This document shows, in pieces, positions 1 to 5,597 of a stretch of 5,843 bases of DNA. The position numbers and the translations under genes are program-made. The notes beneath the pieces were generated by a model. That model was given only the letters and a program-made list of their open reading frames with translations. It ran no database searches and was not told the DNA's origin. Location: the NCBI GenBank assembly GCA_900768805.1, contig CAAGEF010000257.1, forward strand, positions 1 to 5,843, in the 5' to 3' direction. This DNA comes from Clostridia bacterium. GTDB taxonomy: Bacteria; Bacillota; Clostridia; TANB77; CAG-508. Position 1 is the first letter of the stretch; each line of letters begins with the position of its first letter.

Positions 1-2
1 AG

Positions 3-1553
3 AAAGATAAAGAAGAATCAGAAGAAGAAAAAGTAGCAAGATTAAAAAAAGCGTTTAAAAGTAGAGCAATTGTGCCAGTATATACTTCAACTTCAATGCC
101 TGAAGTTTCAAAAAAGGAAAAAGAGCTATCAGCTATTTGGAATTTGGAGGATTTAATAAAGATTCAAAAACCTAAAGATATTTTAGAATTTGCAATAGAT
201 GATGAAGCTAAATTTAAATTATTATATTTATATTATTTATATGGGTTTCATACTTATGATGAGTATATTATTAATGCTGATAATAAGTGGTCTGATTTTG
301 ATGATATACACAGAAATAAAGACGGATATATAGTAGAAGCCGAAGCTTTAAAAGGTTTATTTTCTGATAGCTTTATATCAACAGATAAGCTTTTACTTGT
401 ATCGGGATATAGAGCATTGCAATGCTTAGAAAAAGAAAATTACCCAATTCCTAAAAACGAGTTGATTTCAATGATTATAGAAATAGAAAAAAATTTAAAA
501 GATAAAAATGTATCATTAAATAATAACTTTGATACAAGTGCATATACAGAATTTTTGAATAGTAATATTGAAATCATAAAACAAAAAATAGCCAAAAAGA
601 AATTAAGTAGAATTGATTTAAAAGATATGTATATAGAAGGAACTACTGCATATAGTGTATTAACTGAATGTATGTCTGCCGAAGAATTATCAGAAAGTGT
701 ATCAGTAGATGAACTAATAGAAGAATACAAAAATTTTAAAAATGATGAAAAAGGAAATAAAGATAGATTCTATAGAATCGCGAAATTATATAGAGATAAT
801 AAAATAAAATATAAATCTGAAAAGGGTGATATTTTAGATGATGAGTTTGATGTATTGAAAAACAAATTAAAAGAGATAAATGAAAATGAAGGAATAATTG
901 ATTTTCTAAAAATGGGAATTTTTGATACTTCTGCACTTATTGCTTTTAATGATGAAAAATTACTAATGGATGCTTTTCTATCAGGTGGTTTTAGTAAATC
1001 TGATATAAAAATGTTAATAGATTTTGAAATATTGAAAAAAAGAAAATTAAAGTTAGAAGTTGATAAATTACCAGATTCTAGTAATAAGGAATTTTTAATA
1101 AATAATTTGGAAGATAGTGATAATAATCCAAAAAGAAAATTTTTATATTCAATAGATCCAGAGGCAAGAAGCATTAATGCAGGTGATGGTAATGAAATAT
1201 TTTTTATAAATGGTTTTACTATAATAGTAGATTCATTAAGCAAAGAAAGTAATTCTGGTAAAAACACTGTTATACTGGATTCAGAAGTTTTTGAAGATGA
1301 ATTTGGATTAAATGGAAATAATACTTTAAAATTATTTAATAAAAAAGCAAATGGTGAAATAAGTATTAATAAAACAGCTTTGAAAAAATGTAATGAAAAA
1401 GGGGTATCAATAAACTTTTCTCAGAATTGGAGTGATGCAATTTTAGAATTTGTAATAGGTGATGAAGAGGCAAGACAATCAAAATATGATGAACAAGATT
1501 TAGCAGAGCAAAGAAGAACTATAAAAATGATAAATGAAGTGCTTCAAAAATAA
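3..1553 (+). CDS. Unrecognised large, mainly helical protein, 5' end outside window
   Basis: I do not recognise this protein. The frame is open to the left edge: 23 codons precede the first possible start (GTG at 72) and encode a charged stretch (KDKEESEEEKVARLKKAFKS). Neither the GTG nor the ATG at 96 has a ribosome site, so the true start is upstream; 516 residues are visible. Numbering from the codon at nt 3, residues 1 to about 370 look helical, with acidic and lysine-rich segments and irregular short units around small turn motifs (LKDMYIEG, DFLKMGIFDTSAL, AFLSGGFSKSDI). Residues about 380-485 look strand-rich (EIFFINGFTIIVDSL, NTVILDSEVF), and a charged helix closes the protein. ILEF-A/V-I-x-DE occurs at 60 and again at 480; FDTSA occurs at 176 and 307. 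There is no signal peptide or membrane segment in the visible part, so it is probably cytosolic. No terminator follows the stop, so transcripts may run into the next gene. That it is coding is well supported; its function is unknown. Confidence 0.8.
   Translation, partial: KDKEESEEEKVARLKKAFKSRAIVPVYTSTSMPEVSKKEKELSAIWNLEDLIKIQKPKDILEFAIDDEAKFKLLYLYYLYGFHTYDEYIINADNKWSDFDDIHRNKDGYIVEAEALKGLFSDSFISTDKLLLVSGYRALQCLEKENYPIPKNELISMIIEIEKNLKDKNVSLNNNFDTSAYTEFLNSNIEIIKQKIAKKKLSRIDLKDMYIEGTTAYSVLTECMSAEELSESVSVDELIEEYKNFKNDEKGNKDRFYRIAKLYRDNKIKYKSEKGDILDDEFDVLKNKLKEINENEGIIDFLKMGIFDTSALIAFNDEKLLMDAFLSGGFSKSDIKMLIDFEILKKRKLKLEVDKLPDSSNKEFLINNLEDSDNNPKRKFLYSIDPEARSINAGDGNEIFFINGFTIIVDSLSKESNSGKNTVILDSEVFEDEFGLNGNNTLKLFNKKANGEISINKTALKKCNEKGVSINFSQNWSDAILEFVIGDEEARQSKYDEQDLAEQRRTIKMINEVLQK
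180..207 (+). repeat. 28-bp direct repeat, copy 1
   Basis: This segment inside the large unknown gene matches nt 1440-1467 at 26 of 28 positions; the mismatches are at 193 and 199. The copies are exactly 1,260 bp apart, so they are in the same reading frame and encode ILEFAIDDE here. They could be a duplicated protein motif or a trace of repeat expansion. Confidence 0.75.
1440..1467 (+). repeat. 28-bp direct repeat, copy 2
   Basis: This is the second copy of the repeat at 180-207, encoding ILEFVIGDE near the C-terminus. Codon choice is identical at nearly every position, which is more than peptide conservation alone would need. Recombination between the copies would remove 420 codons without shifting the frame. 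Confidence 0.75.
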
Positions 1554-1559
1554 AAAGTG

Positions 1560-1588
1560 TTGAAATTATGTTAATTTGATGTTATAAT
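1560..1588 (+). promoter_or_regulatory. Sigma-A-type promoter with extended -10
   Basis: TTGAAA (1560-1565), a 17-bp spacer and TATAAT (1583-1588) are seen, with TG one base ahead of the -10 (1580-1581). This is close to consensus. Transcription should begin near 1595, giving a leader of about 30 bases for the gene at 1624. The -35 starts only seven bases after the stop of the preceding gene. Confidence 0.8.
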
Positions 1589-1610
1589 TATTAAATCAAT
1601 ACTATATAGA

Positions 1611-1614
1611 GAGG
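1611..1614 (+). promoter_or_regulatory. Ribosome site that favours GTG start at 1624
   Basis: GAGG (within AGAGAGG, 1608-1614) directly abuts an ATG at 1615, leaving no spacer, but stands nine bases before an in-frame GTG at 1624. The spacing favours the GTG, shortening the protein from 192 to 189 residues. Confidence 0.6.
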
Positions 1615-1623
1615 ATGAGCTTT

Positions 1624-2193
1624 GTGATTAAAATAAATCTAAAGCGGAATGATTGTTTTGAAAAAATAAATTCACAACTATTAAAACAAAAACAAGCATT
1701 TCAAGTGGATAAGCAAAATAAGTTATATGTTATACTGGGAGAACCTAAAAATTCTAAACTTGTAGATTGGTTTTTAGAATTAGATTCAGAATGTATAATT
1801 ACTTATGCAAGCGATTCTGATACAGATGCTGAAGTGATAGAATTTTTGCACGAAATAGATAAAATTGTGTTTGAAAGACCTGATGAGATTTTAGTCAGAT
1901 TTTTATCACAAATGCAAGAATTTTCTAACTGTAGATTTTCATCTGTAAAAGATTATTCCGAGGATATCATTGAAATTCTTTTTGGTCAAAAGAGAAATTT
2001 TAAAGCTATGTATAATCTTGTATACAATACAGTGATTTGTGATGATGTATCAAAACTTGATATTTCTAAAGAACATCAATATATGTTTGATACATATTTA
2101 CAAAACTTTTGTAGAACAAATCATTACAAGAAAATTAAGTTTAAAGAATTTTTAAAGATGTTAAAAAGTTATTTTGAAGATAATCGGGAATAA
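1624..2193 (+). CDS. Unrecognised 189-residue cytosolic protein
   Basis: I do not recognise this protein. The GTG start is chosen because the ribosome site GAGG (1611-1614) is well spaced from it and touches the alternative ATG at 1615. The N-terminal half has short hydrophobic strands alternating with polar stretches (LYVILGE at 34-40, ECIITYA at 56-62) and an acidic SDSDTDAE run (63-70), which suggests a small alpha/beta fold. The remainder is mostly helical, with a basic, aromatic end (NHYKKIKFKEFLKMLKSYF, 166-184). Five cysteines (11, 57, 103, 139, 163) are scattered and form no CxxC motif. There is no signal peptide or transmembrane segment. Its own strong promoter and terminator mark it as a monocistronic unit, although readthrough from the gene upstream is possible. 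Its small size and unknown neighbour are compatible with an accessory or regulatory role, but nothing in the sequence shows one. Confidence 0.8.
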   Translation: MIKINLKRNDCFEKINSQLLKQKQAFQVDKQNKLYVILGEPKNSKLVDWFLELDSECIITYASDSDTDAEVIEFLHEIDKIVFERPDEILVRFLSQMQEFSNCRFSSVKDYSEDIIEILFGQKRNFKAMYNLVYNTVICDDVSKLDISKEHQYMFDTYLQNFCRTNHYKKIKFKEFLKMLKSYFEDNRE

Positions 2194-2198
2194 CAGAT

Positions 2199-2239
2199 AA
2201 TGAGACTTTAATTACCAAAATTGAAGTCTCATTGTTTTT
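2199..2239 (+). terminator. Strong intrinsic terminator after the 189-residue gene
   Basis: A 15-bp stem (2199-2213 with 2219-2233, one G-U pair) closes a five-base loop (2214-2218) and is followed by G and five Ts (2235-2239). It begins six bases after the stop codon at 2191-2193. Confidence 0.9.
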
Positions 2240-2240
2240 A

Positions 2241-2279
2241 TTCTCTGGAGGTGAGCTGAATTTTACAAATATTAATTGA
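2241..2279 (+). repeat. Shared upstream element, ispA copy; possible mini-ORF
   Basis: TTCTCTGGAG (2241-2250), six bases, TGAATTTT (2257-2264), then ACAAATATTAATT (2265-2277) run into the -35 box of ispA. The same parts occur in the same order before pta (4464-4520). GGAGGTGA (2247-2254) is a perfect anti-16S match. From a CTG at 2256 it could lead a seven-codon ORF (NFTNIN after the start) ending in TGA at 2277-2279. No promoter is visible before it, so transcription would need readthrough of the terminator. It could equally be a DNA operator; function unknown. Confidence 0.5.
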
Positions 2280-2304
2280 CAAAAATATATCATTTTGATA
2301 AAGT
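2276..2304 (+). promoter_or_regulatory. Probable ispA promoter (consensus -35, weak -10)
   Basis: TTGACA (2276-2281) is a perfect -35. Seventeen bases later is TAAAGT (2299-2304), a poor -10 with four of six matches. If used, the leader is about 85 bases. The -35 occupies the same place relative to the shared upstream element as in the pta promoter. Confidence 0.5.
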
Positions 2305-2339
2305 AAAAATATAAAATAGTAGCTTTTTTTTACATATTA

Positions 2340-2348
2340 TGCTAAAAT
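2340..2348 (+). promoter_or_regulatory. Alternative ispA promoter: extended -10
   Basis: TGCTAAAAT (2340-2348) is an extended -10 without a convincing -35 at 17 bp. It would start RNA near 2355, about 40 bases before the ATG. A further candidate is TTTACA (2329-2334) with TATATA (2353-2358) 18 bp on. The sequence alone does not decide between these and the promoter at 2276. Confidence 0.4.
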
Positions 2349-2384
2349 GTTTTATATATTTTTCAAATTATAATATAAGAAAAT

Positions 2385-2388
2385 GGAG
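2385..2388 (+). promoter_or_regulatory. Ribosome site that sets the ispA start at 2396
   Basis: GGAG lies seven bases before the ATG at 2396. An in-frame ATG at 2339 would add 19 residues (MLKCFIYFSNYN...) but has no ribosome site and lies within the promoter region, so the shorter protein is preferred. Confidence 0.85.
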
Positions 2389-2395
2389 TAAAATT

Positions 2396-3277
2396 ATGAA
2401 TTTTAAAGATGAATTAAAAAATTATGCTAATATAATAAATGTCGAAATTGAAAAGAAACTAATCAAAGAAGATGTAATAGAGAAAAAATTAAATAATTCT
2501 GTTGAATATAGTTTAATGGCTGGAGGAAAAAGAATAAGACCAGTTTTGATGATTGCGGTTTATAAACTGTTTAAAAGCGATTTTGAAAAGGTATTTCCTT
2601 TTGCAATTTCGATGGAAATGATACATAATTTTTCTTTAATTCATGATGATTTGCCAGGAATAGATAATGATGACTTTAGACATGGAAAACCTACAAATCA
2701 TAAAGCTTTTGGAGAAGCTACAGCAATTTTAGCTGGTGATTTGTTACTTAATAAAGCATATTTGCTACTAGGAGAAGAATTTGCAAAAAATTCAGATGAT
2801 ATTGATTTAAAAATAAAAGCATTTAATGAACTAACAAATGGTGTAAACAGAATGATTATTGGAGAATATGTAGATACAGAATTTGAAGGTCAAAAAGTAT
2901 CAGATGACTATCTAGAATATATGCACAAAAATAAAACTGGCGCATTAATTAAAGCGTCAATAAGAATAGGAGCAATTCTTGCAGGGGCTTCAGAAGAAGA
3001 TATAGAAAAATTAACTCAATATGGAGAATGTATAGGTTTAGCTTTTCAAATAAAAGATGATATATTAGATGTTATAGGAGATGTTGAAGAATTAGGAAAA
3101 CCAGTTGGAAATGATGTAGAAAAACATAAAAGCACTTTTGTTACAAAATATGGTTTAGAAGAGTCAATTAATAGATTAAATAAAGTTACAGAAGAAGCAA
3201 TTGAAATTATTGGAGAATATGAATCTGGAGAATTTTTAAAAGAATTAGCAATTTTTATAAGAGATAGAAAAAAATAA
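2396..3277 (+). CDS. ispA: Farnesyl diphosphate synthase (polyprenyl synthase family)
   Basis: This enzyme condenses dimethylallyl and geranyl diphosphate with isopentenyl diphosphate to make C15 farnesyl diphosphate, the precursor of undecaprenyl carrier lipid and quinone side chains; it acts in the cytosol. At 293 residues it is normal for bacterial FPP synthases (about 290-300). Visible motifs are GGKRIRP (43-49, diphosphate binding), the first aspartate-rich motif DDLPGID (D84, D85, D90) with the four-residue spacing of bacterial enzymes and a following R95, KT (180-181), and the second motif QIKDDILD (D221, D222, D225), then GNDVEKHKSTF. The fifth residue before the first motif is F79, where bacterial FPP synthases usually have Tyr; a bulky aromatic here limits the product to C15, so FPP is favoured over GGPP (inference). 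It stands alone between terminators rather than in the xseA-xseB-ispA-dxs cluster common in Firmicutes. The family call is certain; the chain length is likely. Confidence 0.96.
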   Translation: MNFKDELKNYANIINVEIEKKLIKEDVIEKKLNNSVEYSLMAGGKRIRPVLMIAVYKLFKSDFEKVFPFAISMEMIHNFSLIHDDLPGIDNDDFRHGKPTNHKAFGEATAILAGDLLLNKAYLLLGEEFAKNSDDIDLKIKAFNELTNGVNRMIIGEYVDTEFEGQKVSDDYLEYMHKNKTGALIKASIRIGAILAGASEEDIEKLTQYGECIGLAFQIKDDILDVIGDVEELGKPVGNDVEKHKSTFVTKYGLEESINRLNKVTEEAIEIIGEYESGEFLKELAIFIRDRKK

Positions 3278-3290
3278 ATTTTAAAAGATG

Positions 3291-3328
3291 AAAATGAACA
3301 TGAGGATACATTCTCATGTTCATTTTTT
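3291..3328 (+). terminator. Intrinsic terminator after ispA
   Basis: A perfect 14-bp stem (3291-3304 with 3313-3326) closes an eight-base loop (3305-3312). The six-T run (3323-3328) overlaps the foot of the stem, so the effective stem is AATGAACATGAG or shorter. It starts 13 bases after the ispA stop. Confidence 0.9.
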
Positions 3329-3366
3329 AGTAGTACAAGATTAAGACAAGCACTTATAGAAAATAC

Positions 3367-3395
3367 TTGAAAGCTGTTTTGTGCCATGTTATAAT
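3367..3395 (+). promoter_or_regulatory. nadK promoter with extended -10
   Basis: TTGAAA (3367-3372), a 17-bp spacer and TATAAT (3390-3395) with TG at 3387-3388 are seen. The -35 hexamer, the spacer length and the ten bases ATGTTATAAT are identical to the promoter at 1560-1588. RNA would start near 3402, giving a leader of about 180 bases before the nadK ATG, unusually long for this window. Confidence 0.8.
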
Positions 3396-3441
3396 AAGAA
3401 TACTTATTTTTATTTATATAAAATCAGTTAAAATAATTTTT

Positions 3442-3584
3442 AAGGAGGAACATCATAAGTCAGAAAAAAGATATTCAATTATAAAATTAAAAGGCAAAGC
3501 GAAGGACACAAAAATTTAGACAATTTTGATACATCAGAAAAGATTCGTAGAATTTTTTTTGAAAGAATAATTAGGAGGCTTTTT
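3442..3584 (+). other. nadK leader with orphan ribosome site; possible decayed small gene
   Basis: The 307-base gap between ispA and nadK holds a terminator, a promoter and this leader. AAGGAGG (3442-3448) is as good a ribosome site as any here, yet no ATG, GTG or TTG follows at a usable distance; the nearest near-start is ATA at 3455, which gives only nine codons. The frame of nadK is open from 3459 to its ATG and reads as basic, protein-like sequence (RQSEGHKNLDNFDTSEKIRR). A second frame (3454-3516) also reads plausibly and meets it at the A-run 3510-3514. A small gene broken by start loss or frameshift is possible. A true start using a rare codon, or an untranslated regulatory leader, cannot be excluded. 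The nadK ribosome site AGGAGG is at 3573-3578. Confidence 0.35.
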
Positions 3585-4406
3585 ATGAAAAATGAAATAA
3601 GAAGTTTTTGTCTTTTTGTACGGAATGATTCTAGAAGTGAATCTATTGCAGATTCTATAAGAGAGTTAAATGATTGTTCTGGAAAACCACTGCAAGAAAG
3701 CATAGATGGTGATTTAGTTATTGCAATAGGAGGCGATGGAACTTTTATTGATTCTGTTACTTCTACCAATTTCAGCAAAAACAAAATTTATGCCGGAATT
3801 CATACAGGCACTTTAGGTTTTATGCAAAATTTATCGGAAAATGAGATTTTTACATTAATTAAATACATTCAATACGAAAAAGAAATTAAAACTCGAAAAG
3901 TCTTAGTTTCTAAAGTAGTAGTTAATTTGAATAATGATAAAACTTTAGAGTTCAAATCTTTGAATGAAGTTTTAGTGGTTGGTAAGAATTATTCTAAAAT
4001 TTCATTTAGTGAATATGTAAATGGAGAATTACTTCAAAATGTTACTGGTAATGGTATTATAATTGCCACAAATACAGGTGATACAGCATATTCAATGAAT
4101 TCAGGTGGTGCAATTGATTTTAGCAATCATTTTCAACTTGTTTGTACACTAGAAACCCCAATTAAAAATGCAGCTTATGAAAGATTCATAACAAATCCGA
4201 TTATTTGTTCAAAGGTTTTAATTATTCCTAAGATATCGAGTAATATTAGTGTAATTATTGATGGTATTACAAGGGAAATTATTCCTGAAGAAATAAAAGA
4301 TATTGCAGTATCAATTGATGGCTCAGACTATATTAACAAATTGGAGTTAGAATCATTTTCAAAAGTGAATATTATTCGAAATAAAATTTTGGGATATGAG
4401 GTTTAA
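3585..4406 (+). CDS. nadK: NAD kinase (ATP-NAD kinase family)
   Basis: This enzyme phosphorylates NAD at the 2' hydroxyl of its adenosine to give NADP, using ATP or polyphosphate, in the cytosol. The 273 residues fit the family (about 260-300). AGGAGG six bases ahead sets the start. Motifs in order are GGDGT (49-53, catalytic D51), GIHTGTLGFM (71-80, the form with His seen in some Firmicutes), LNE (126-128, NAD binding), a glycine-rich segment at 164-175 (TGDTAYSMNSGG), TPI (191-193) and IIDG (224-227). The oddity is at 162-169: most members read TPTGSTAY, but here Pro is replaced by Asn (163) and Ser by Asp (166). This may change NAD contacts or only reflect divergence. It is transcribed alone from the promoter at 3367 with a long leader. 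A diverged lipid- or sphingosine-kinase-like relative is less likely, given the GGDGT, LNE and DG set. Confidence 0.92.
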   Translation: MKNEIRSFCLFVRNDSRSESIADSIRELNDCSGKPLQESIDGDLVIAIGGDGTFIDSVTSTNFSKNKIYAGIHTGTLGFMQNLSENEIFTLIKYIQYEKEIKTRKVLVSKVVVNLNNDKTLEFKSLNEVLVVGKNYSKISFSEYVNGELLQNVTGNGIIIATNTGDTAYSMNSGGAIDFSNHFQLVCTLETPIKNAAYERFITNPIICSKVLIIPKISSNISVIIDGITREIIPEEIKDIAVSIDGSDYINKLELESFSKVNIIRNKILGYEV

Positions 4407-4413
4407 TTTTAAA

Positions 4414-4449
4414 CAGAAGATATGTGAAATACATATCTTCTGCTTTTTT
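4414..4449 (+). terminator. Intrinsic terminator after nadK
   Basis: A perfect 12-bp stem (4414-4425 with 4431-4442) closes a five-base loop (GAAAT) and is followed by C and six Ts (4444-4449). It starts seven bases after the stop. Confidence 0.92.
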
Positions 4450-4463
4450 ATTCAGTATAAAAG

Positions 4464-4520
4464 TTCTCTGGAGTAAGTATGAATTTTTCTTTACATACAA
4501 ATAATAATTTAAACAATTGA
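4464..4520 (+). repeat. Shared upstream element, pta copy; possible 13-codon ORF
   Basis: TTCTCTGGAG (4464-4473), six bases, TGAATTTT (4480-4487), nine extra bases, ACAAATAATAATT (4497-4509), then the -35 region. The elements and their order match 2241-2279 upstream of ispA. GGAG (4470-4473), five bases and ATG (4479) form a credible translation start for MNFSLHTNNNLNN, ending in TGA (4518-4520) inside the -35 box, as in the ispA copy. No promoter is visible ahead of it. It could be a regulator binding region, a mini-ORF or a remnant. Confidence 0.5.
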
Positions 4521-4545
4521 CTTTAAACACATCTTTTTATATAAT
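4517..4545 (+). promoter_or_regulatory. pta-ackA promoter
   Basis: TTGACT (4517-4522), a 17-bp spacer and TATAAT (4540-4545) form a near-perfect vegetative promoter. RNA would start near 4552, about 23 bases before the pta ATG, which fits strong constitutive expression of a fermentation operon. Confidence 0.88.
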
Positions 4546-4574
4546 AATGAAAGTCTAGTTATTAGGAGGAAAAT

Positions 4575-5576
4575 ATGGGTTTTATAGATGATATAAAAAA
4601 TAAAGCAAAAAGCTCTTTAAAAACAATTGTATTGCCTGAAGCTCAAGATATAAGAGTTATTAAAGCTGCAGCAATTGTTAATAATGAAAAATATGCAAAT
4701 ATAGTATTACTTGGAAATGAAGAAGGTATTAAAAAAATGGCAGAAGATAATAATCTAAATATTGATAATGCCAAAATAATAGATCCTAAAAATTCAAGTA
4801 AAACAAAAGAATATGCACAAAGTTTATATGAGCTTAGAAAAGCAAAAGGAATGACTTTAGAACAAGCTGAAGAATTAGTTTTAGATGAAGTATATTATGG
4901 AATGATGATGGTAAAATTAAATGATGCAGATGGTTTAGTTTCTGGTGCAATTCATTCTACTTCAGATACATTAAGACCAGCACTTCAAATATTAAAAACT
5001 GCTCCTGGAACAAAACTAGTATCTGCTTTTTTCGTTATGGTAGTTCCAAATTGTGATTATTCTGATGATGGTGTATATGTATTTGGAGATTGTGGGTTAA
5101 ATGAAAATCCAAATCCAGAACAATTAGCAGAAATAGCAGCATCTTCAAGTAAAAGTTATGAAAGTTTAGTTGGAAAGGAAGCAAAGGTTGCAATGCTTTC
5201 ATATTCTACTAAGGGAAGTGCGCATTCTGAATTAACAGATAAAGTTATTGAAGCTACAAAAATCTTAAAAGAAAATTATCCAGAAATAAAAGCTGATGGA
5301 GAATTACAATTAGATGCTGCAATTGTTGAATCTGTTGCCAAAAGTAAAGCTCCAGGTAGTGAAACTGCTGGAAAAAGTAATGTATTAATATTTCCAAATC
5401 TAGATGCTGGAAATATTGGATATAAACTAACACAAAGATTTGCAAAAGCAGAAGCTTATGGACCATTATGTCAAGGTATTGCAAAACCAGTTAATGATTT
5501 ATCAAGAGGATGTTCTGCTGAAGATATTGCAGGAGTTGTTGCCATTACAGCGGTTCAAGCAATTCAAAATAAATAA
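4575..5576 (+). CDS. pta: Phosphate acetyltransferase
   Basis: This enzyme converts acetyl-CoA and phosphate to acetyl phosphate and CoA, the first step of acetate formation; it is cytosolic. At 333 residues it is the short, single-domain form of clostridia and Methanosarcina, without the N-terminal regulatory domains of the E. coli enzyme. Landmarks are LPEAQDIRVIKAA (20-32), GLVSGAIHSTSDTLRPALQ (120-138, with CoA/phosphate-site Arg R134), SYSTKGSAH (209-217), DGELQLDAA (241-249), FPNLDAGNIGYK (273-284) and SRGCSAEDI (310-318). S310, R311 and D317 match the catalytic Ser-Arg-Asp set known from the Methanosarcina enzyme (309, 310, 316). AGGAGG lies five bases before the ATG. ackA follows 21 bases after the stop with no terminator, so the two form an operon. 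Identification is secure. Confidence 0.98.
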   Translation: MGFIDDIKNKAKSSLKTIVLPEAQDIRVIKAAAIVNNEKYANIVLLGNEEGIKKMAEDNNLNIDNAKIIDPKNSSKTKEYAQSLYELRKAKGMTLEQAEELVLDEVYYGMMMVKLNDADGLVSGAIHSTSDTLRPALQILKTAPGTKLVSAFFVMVVPNCDYSDDGVYVFGDCGLNENPNPEQLAEIAASSSKSYESLVGKEAKVAMLSYSTKGSAHSELTDKVIEATKILKENYPEIKADGELQLDAAIVESVAKSKAPGSETAGKSNVLIFPNLDAGNIGYKLTQRFAKAEAYGPLCQGIAKPVNDLSRGCSAEDIAGVVAITAVQAIQNK

Positions 5577-5597
5577 TTATAAAAATTTGGAGGAAGT

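Noticed and set aside
440..1267. Minus-strand open frames opposite the large unknown gene
   Set aside because: They are antisense shadows of an AT-rich coding region: Ser/Leu/Ile/Phe-rich translations, no ribosome sites and no promoters.
72..1553. GTG at 72 as the true start of the large unknown gene
   Set aside because: There is no ribosome site before it and the same frame is open with coding-like sequence to the left edge; the gene is best treated as 5' truncated.
2339..2395. ATG at 2339 as the start of ispA (19 extra residues)
   Set aside because: It overlaps promoter-like sequence and lacks a ribosome site, while ATG 2396 has GGAG seven bases ahead and gives the normal family length.
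3538..3560. Possible attenuator hairpin just before nadK (AAAAGATTC / GAATTTTTT with a T-run)
   Set aside because: The stem is almost all A-T with one G-U and a three-base loop, and it uses up most of the T-run; it is too weak to call as a terminator or riboswitch platform.
3402..3584. Riboswitch in the long nadK leader
   Set aside because: No conserved riboswitch core, strong paired stem set or convincing terminator/antiterminator pair could be seen.
3046..3784. Minus-strand open frames over the end of ispA and the start of nadK
   Set aside because: One runs through the ispA terminator hairpin and both mirror strong plus-strand genes; the translations are low-complexity and lack start signals.
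5254..5484. Minus-strand open frame within pta
   Set aside because: It is a Gln/Leu/His/Tyr-rich shadow of a fully conserved gene and is not credible as a protein.
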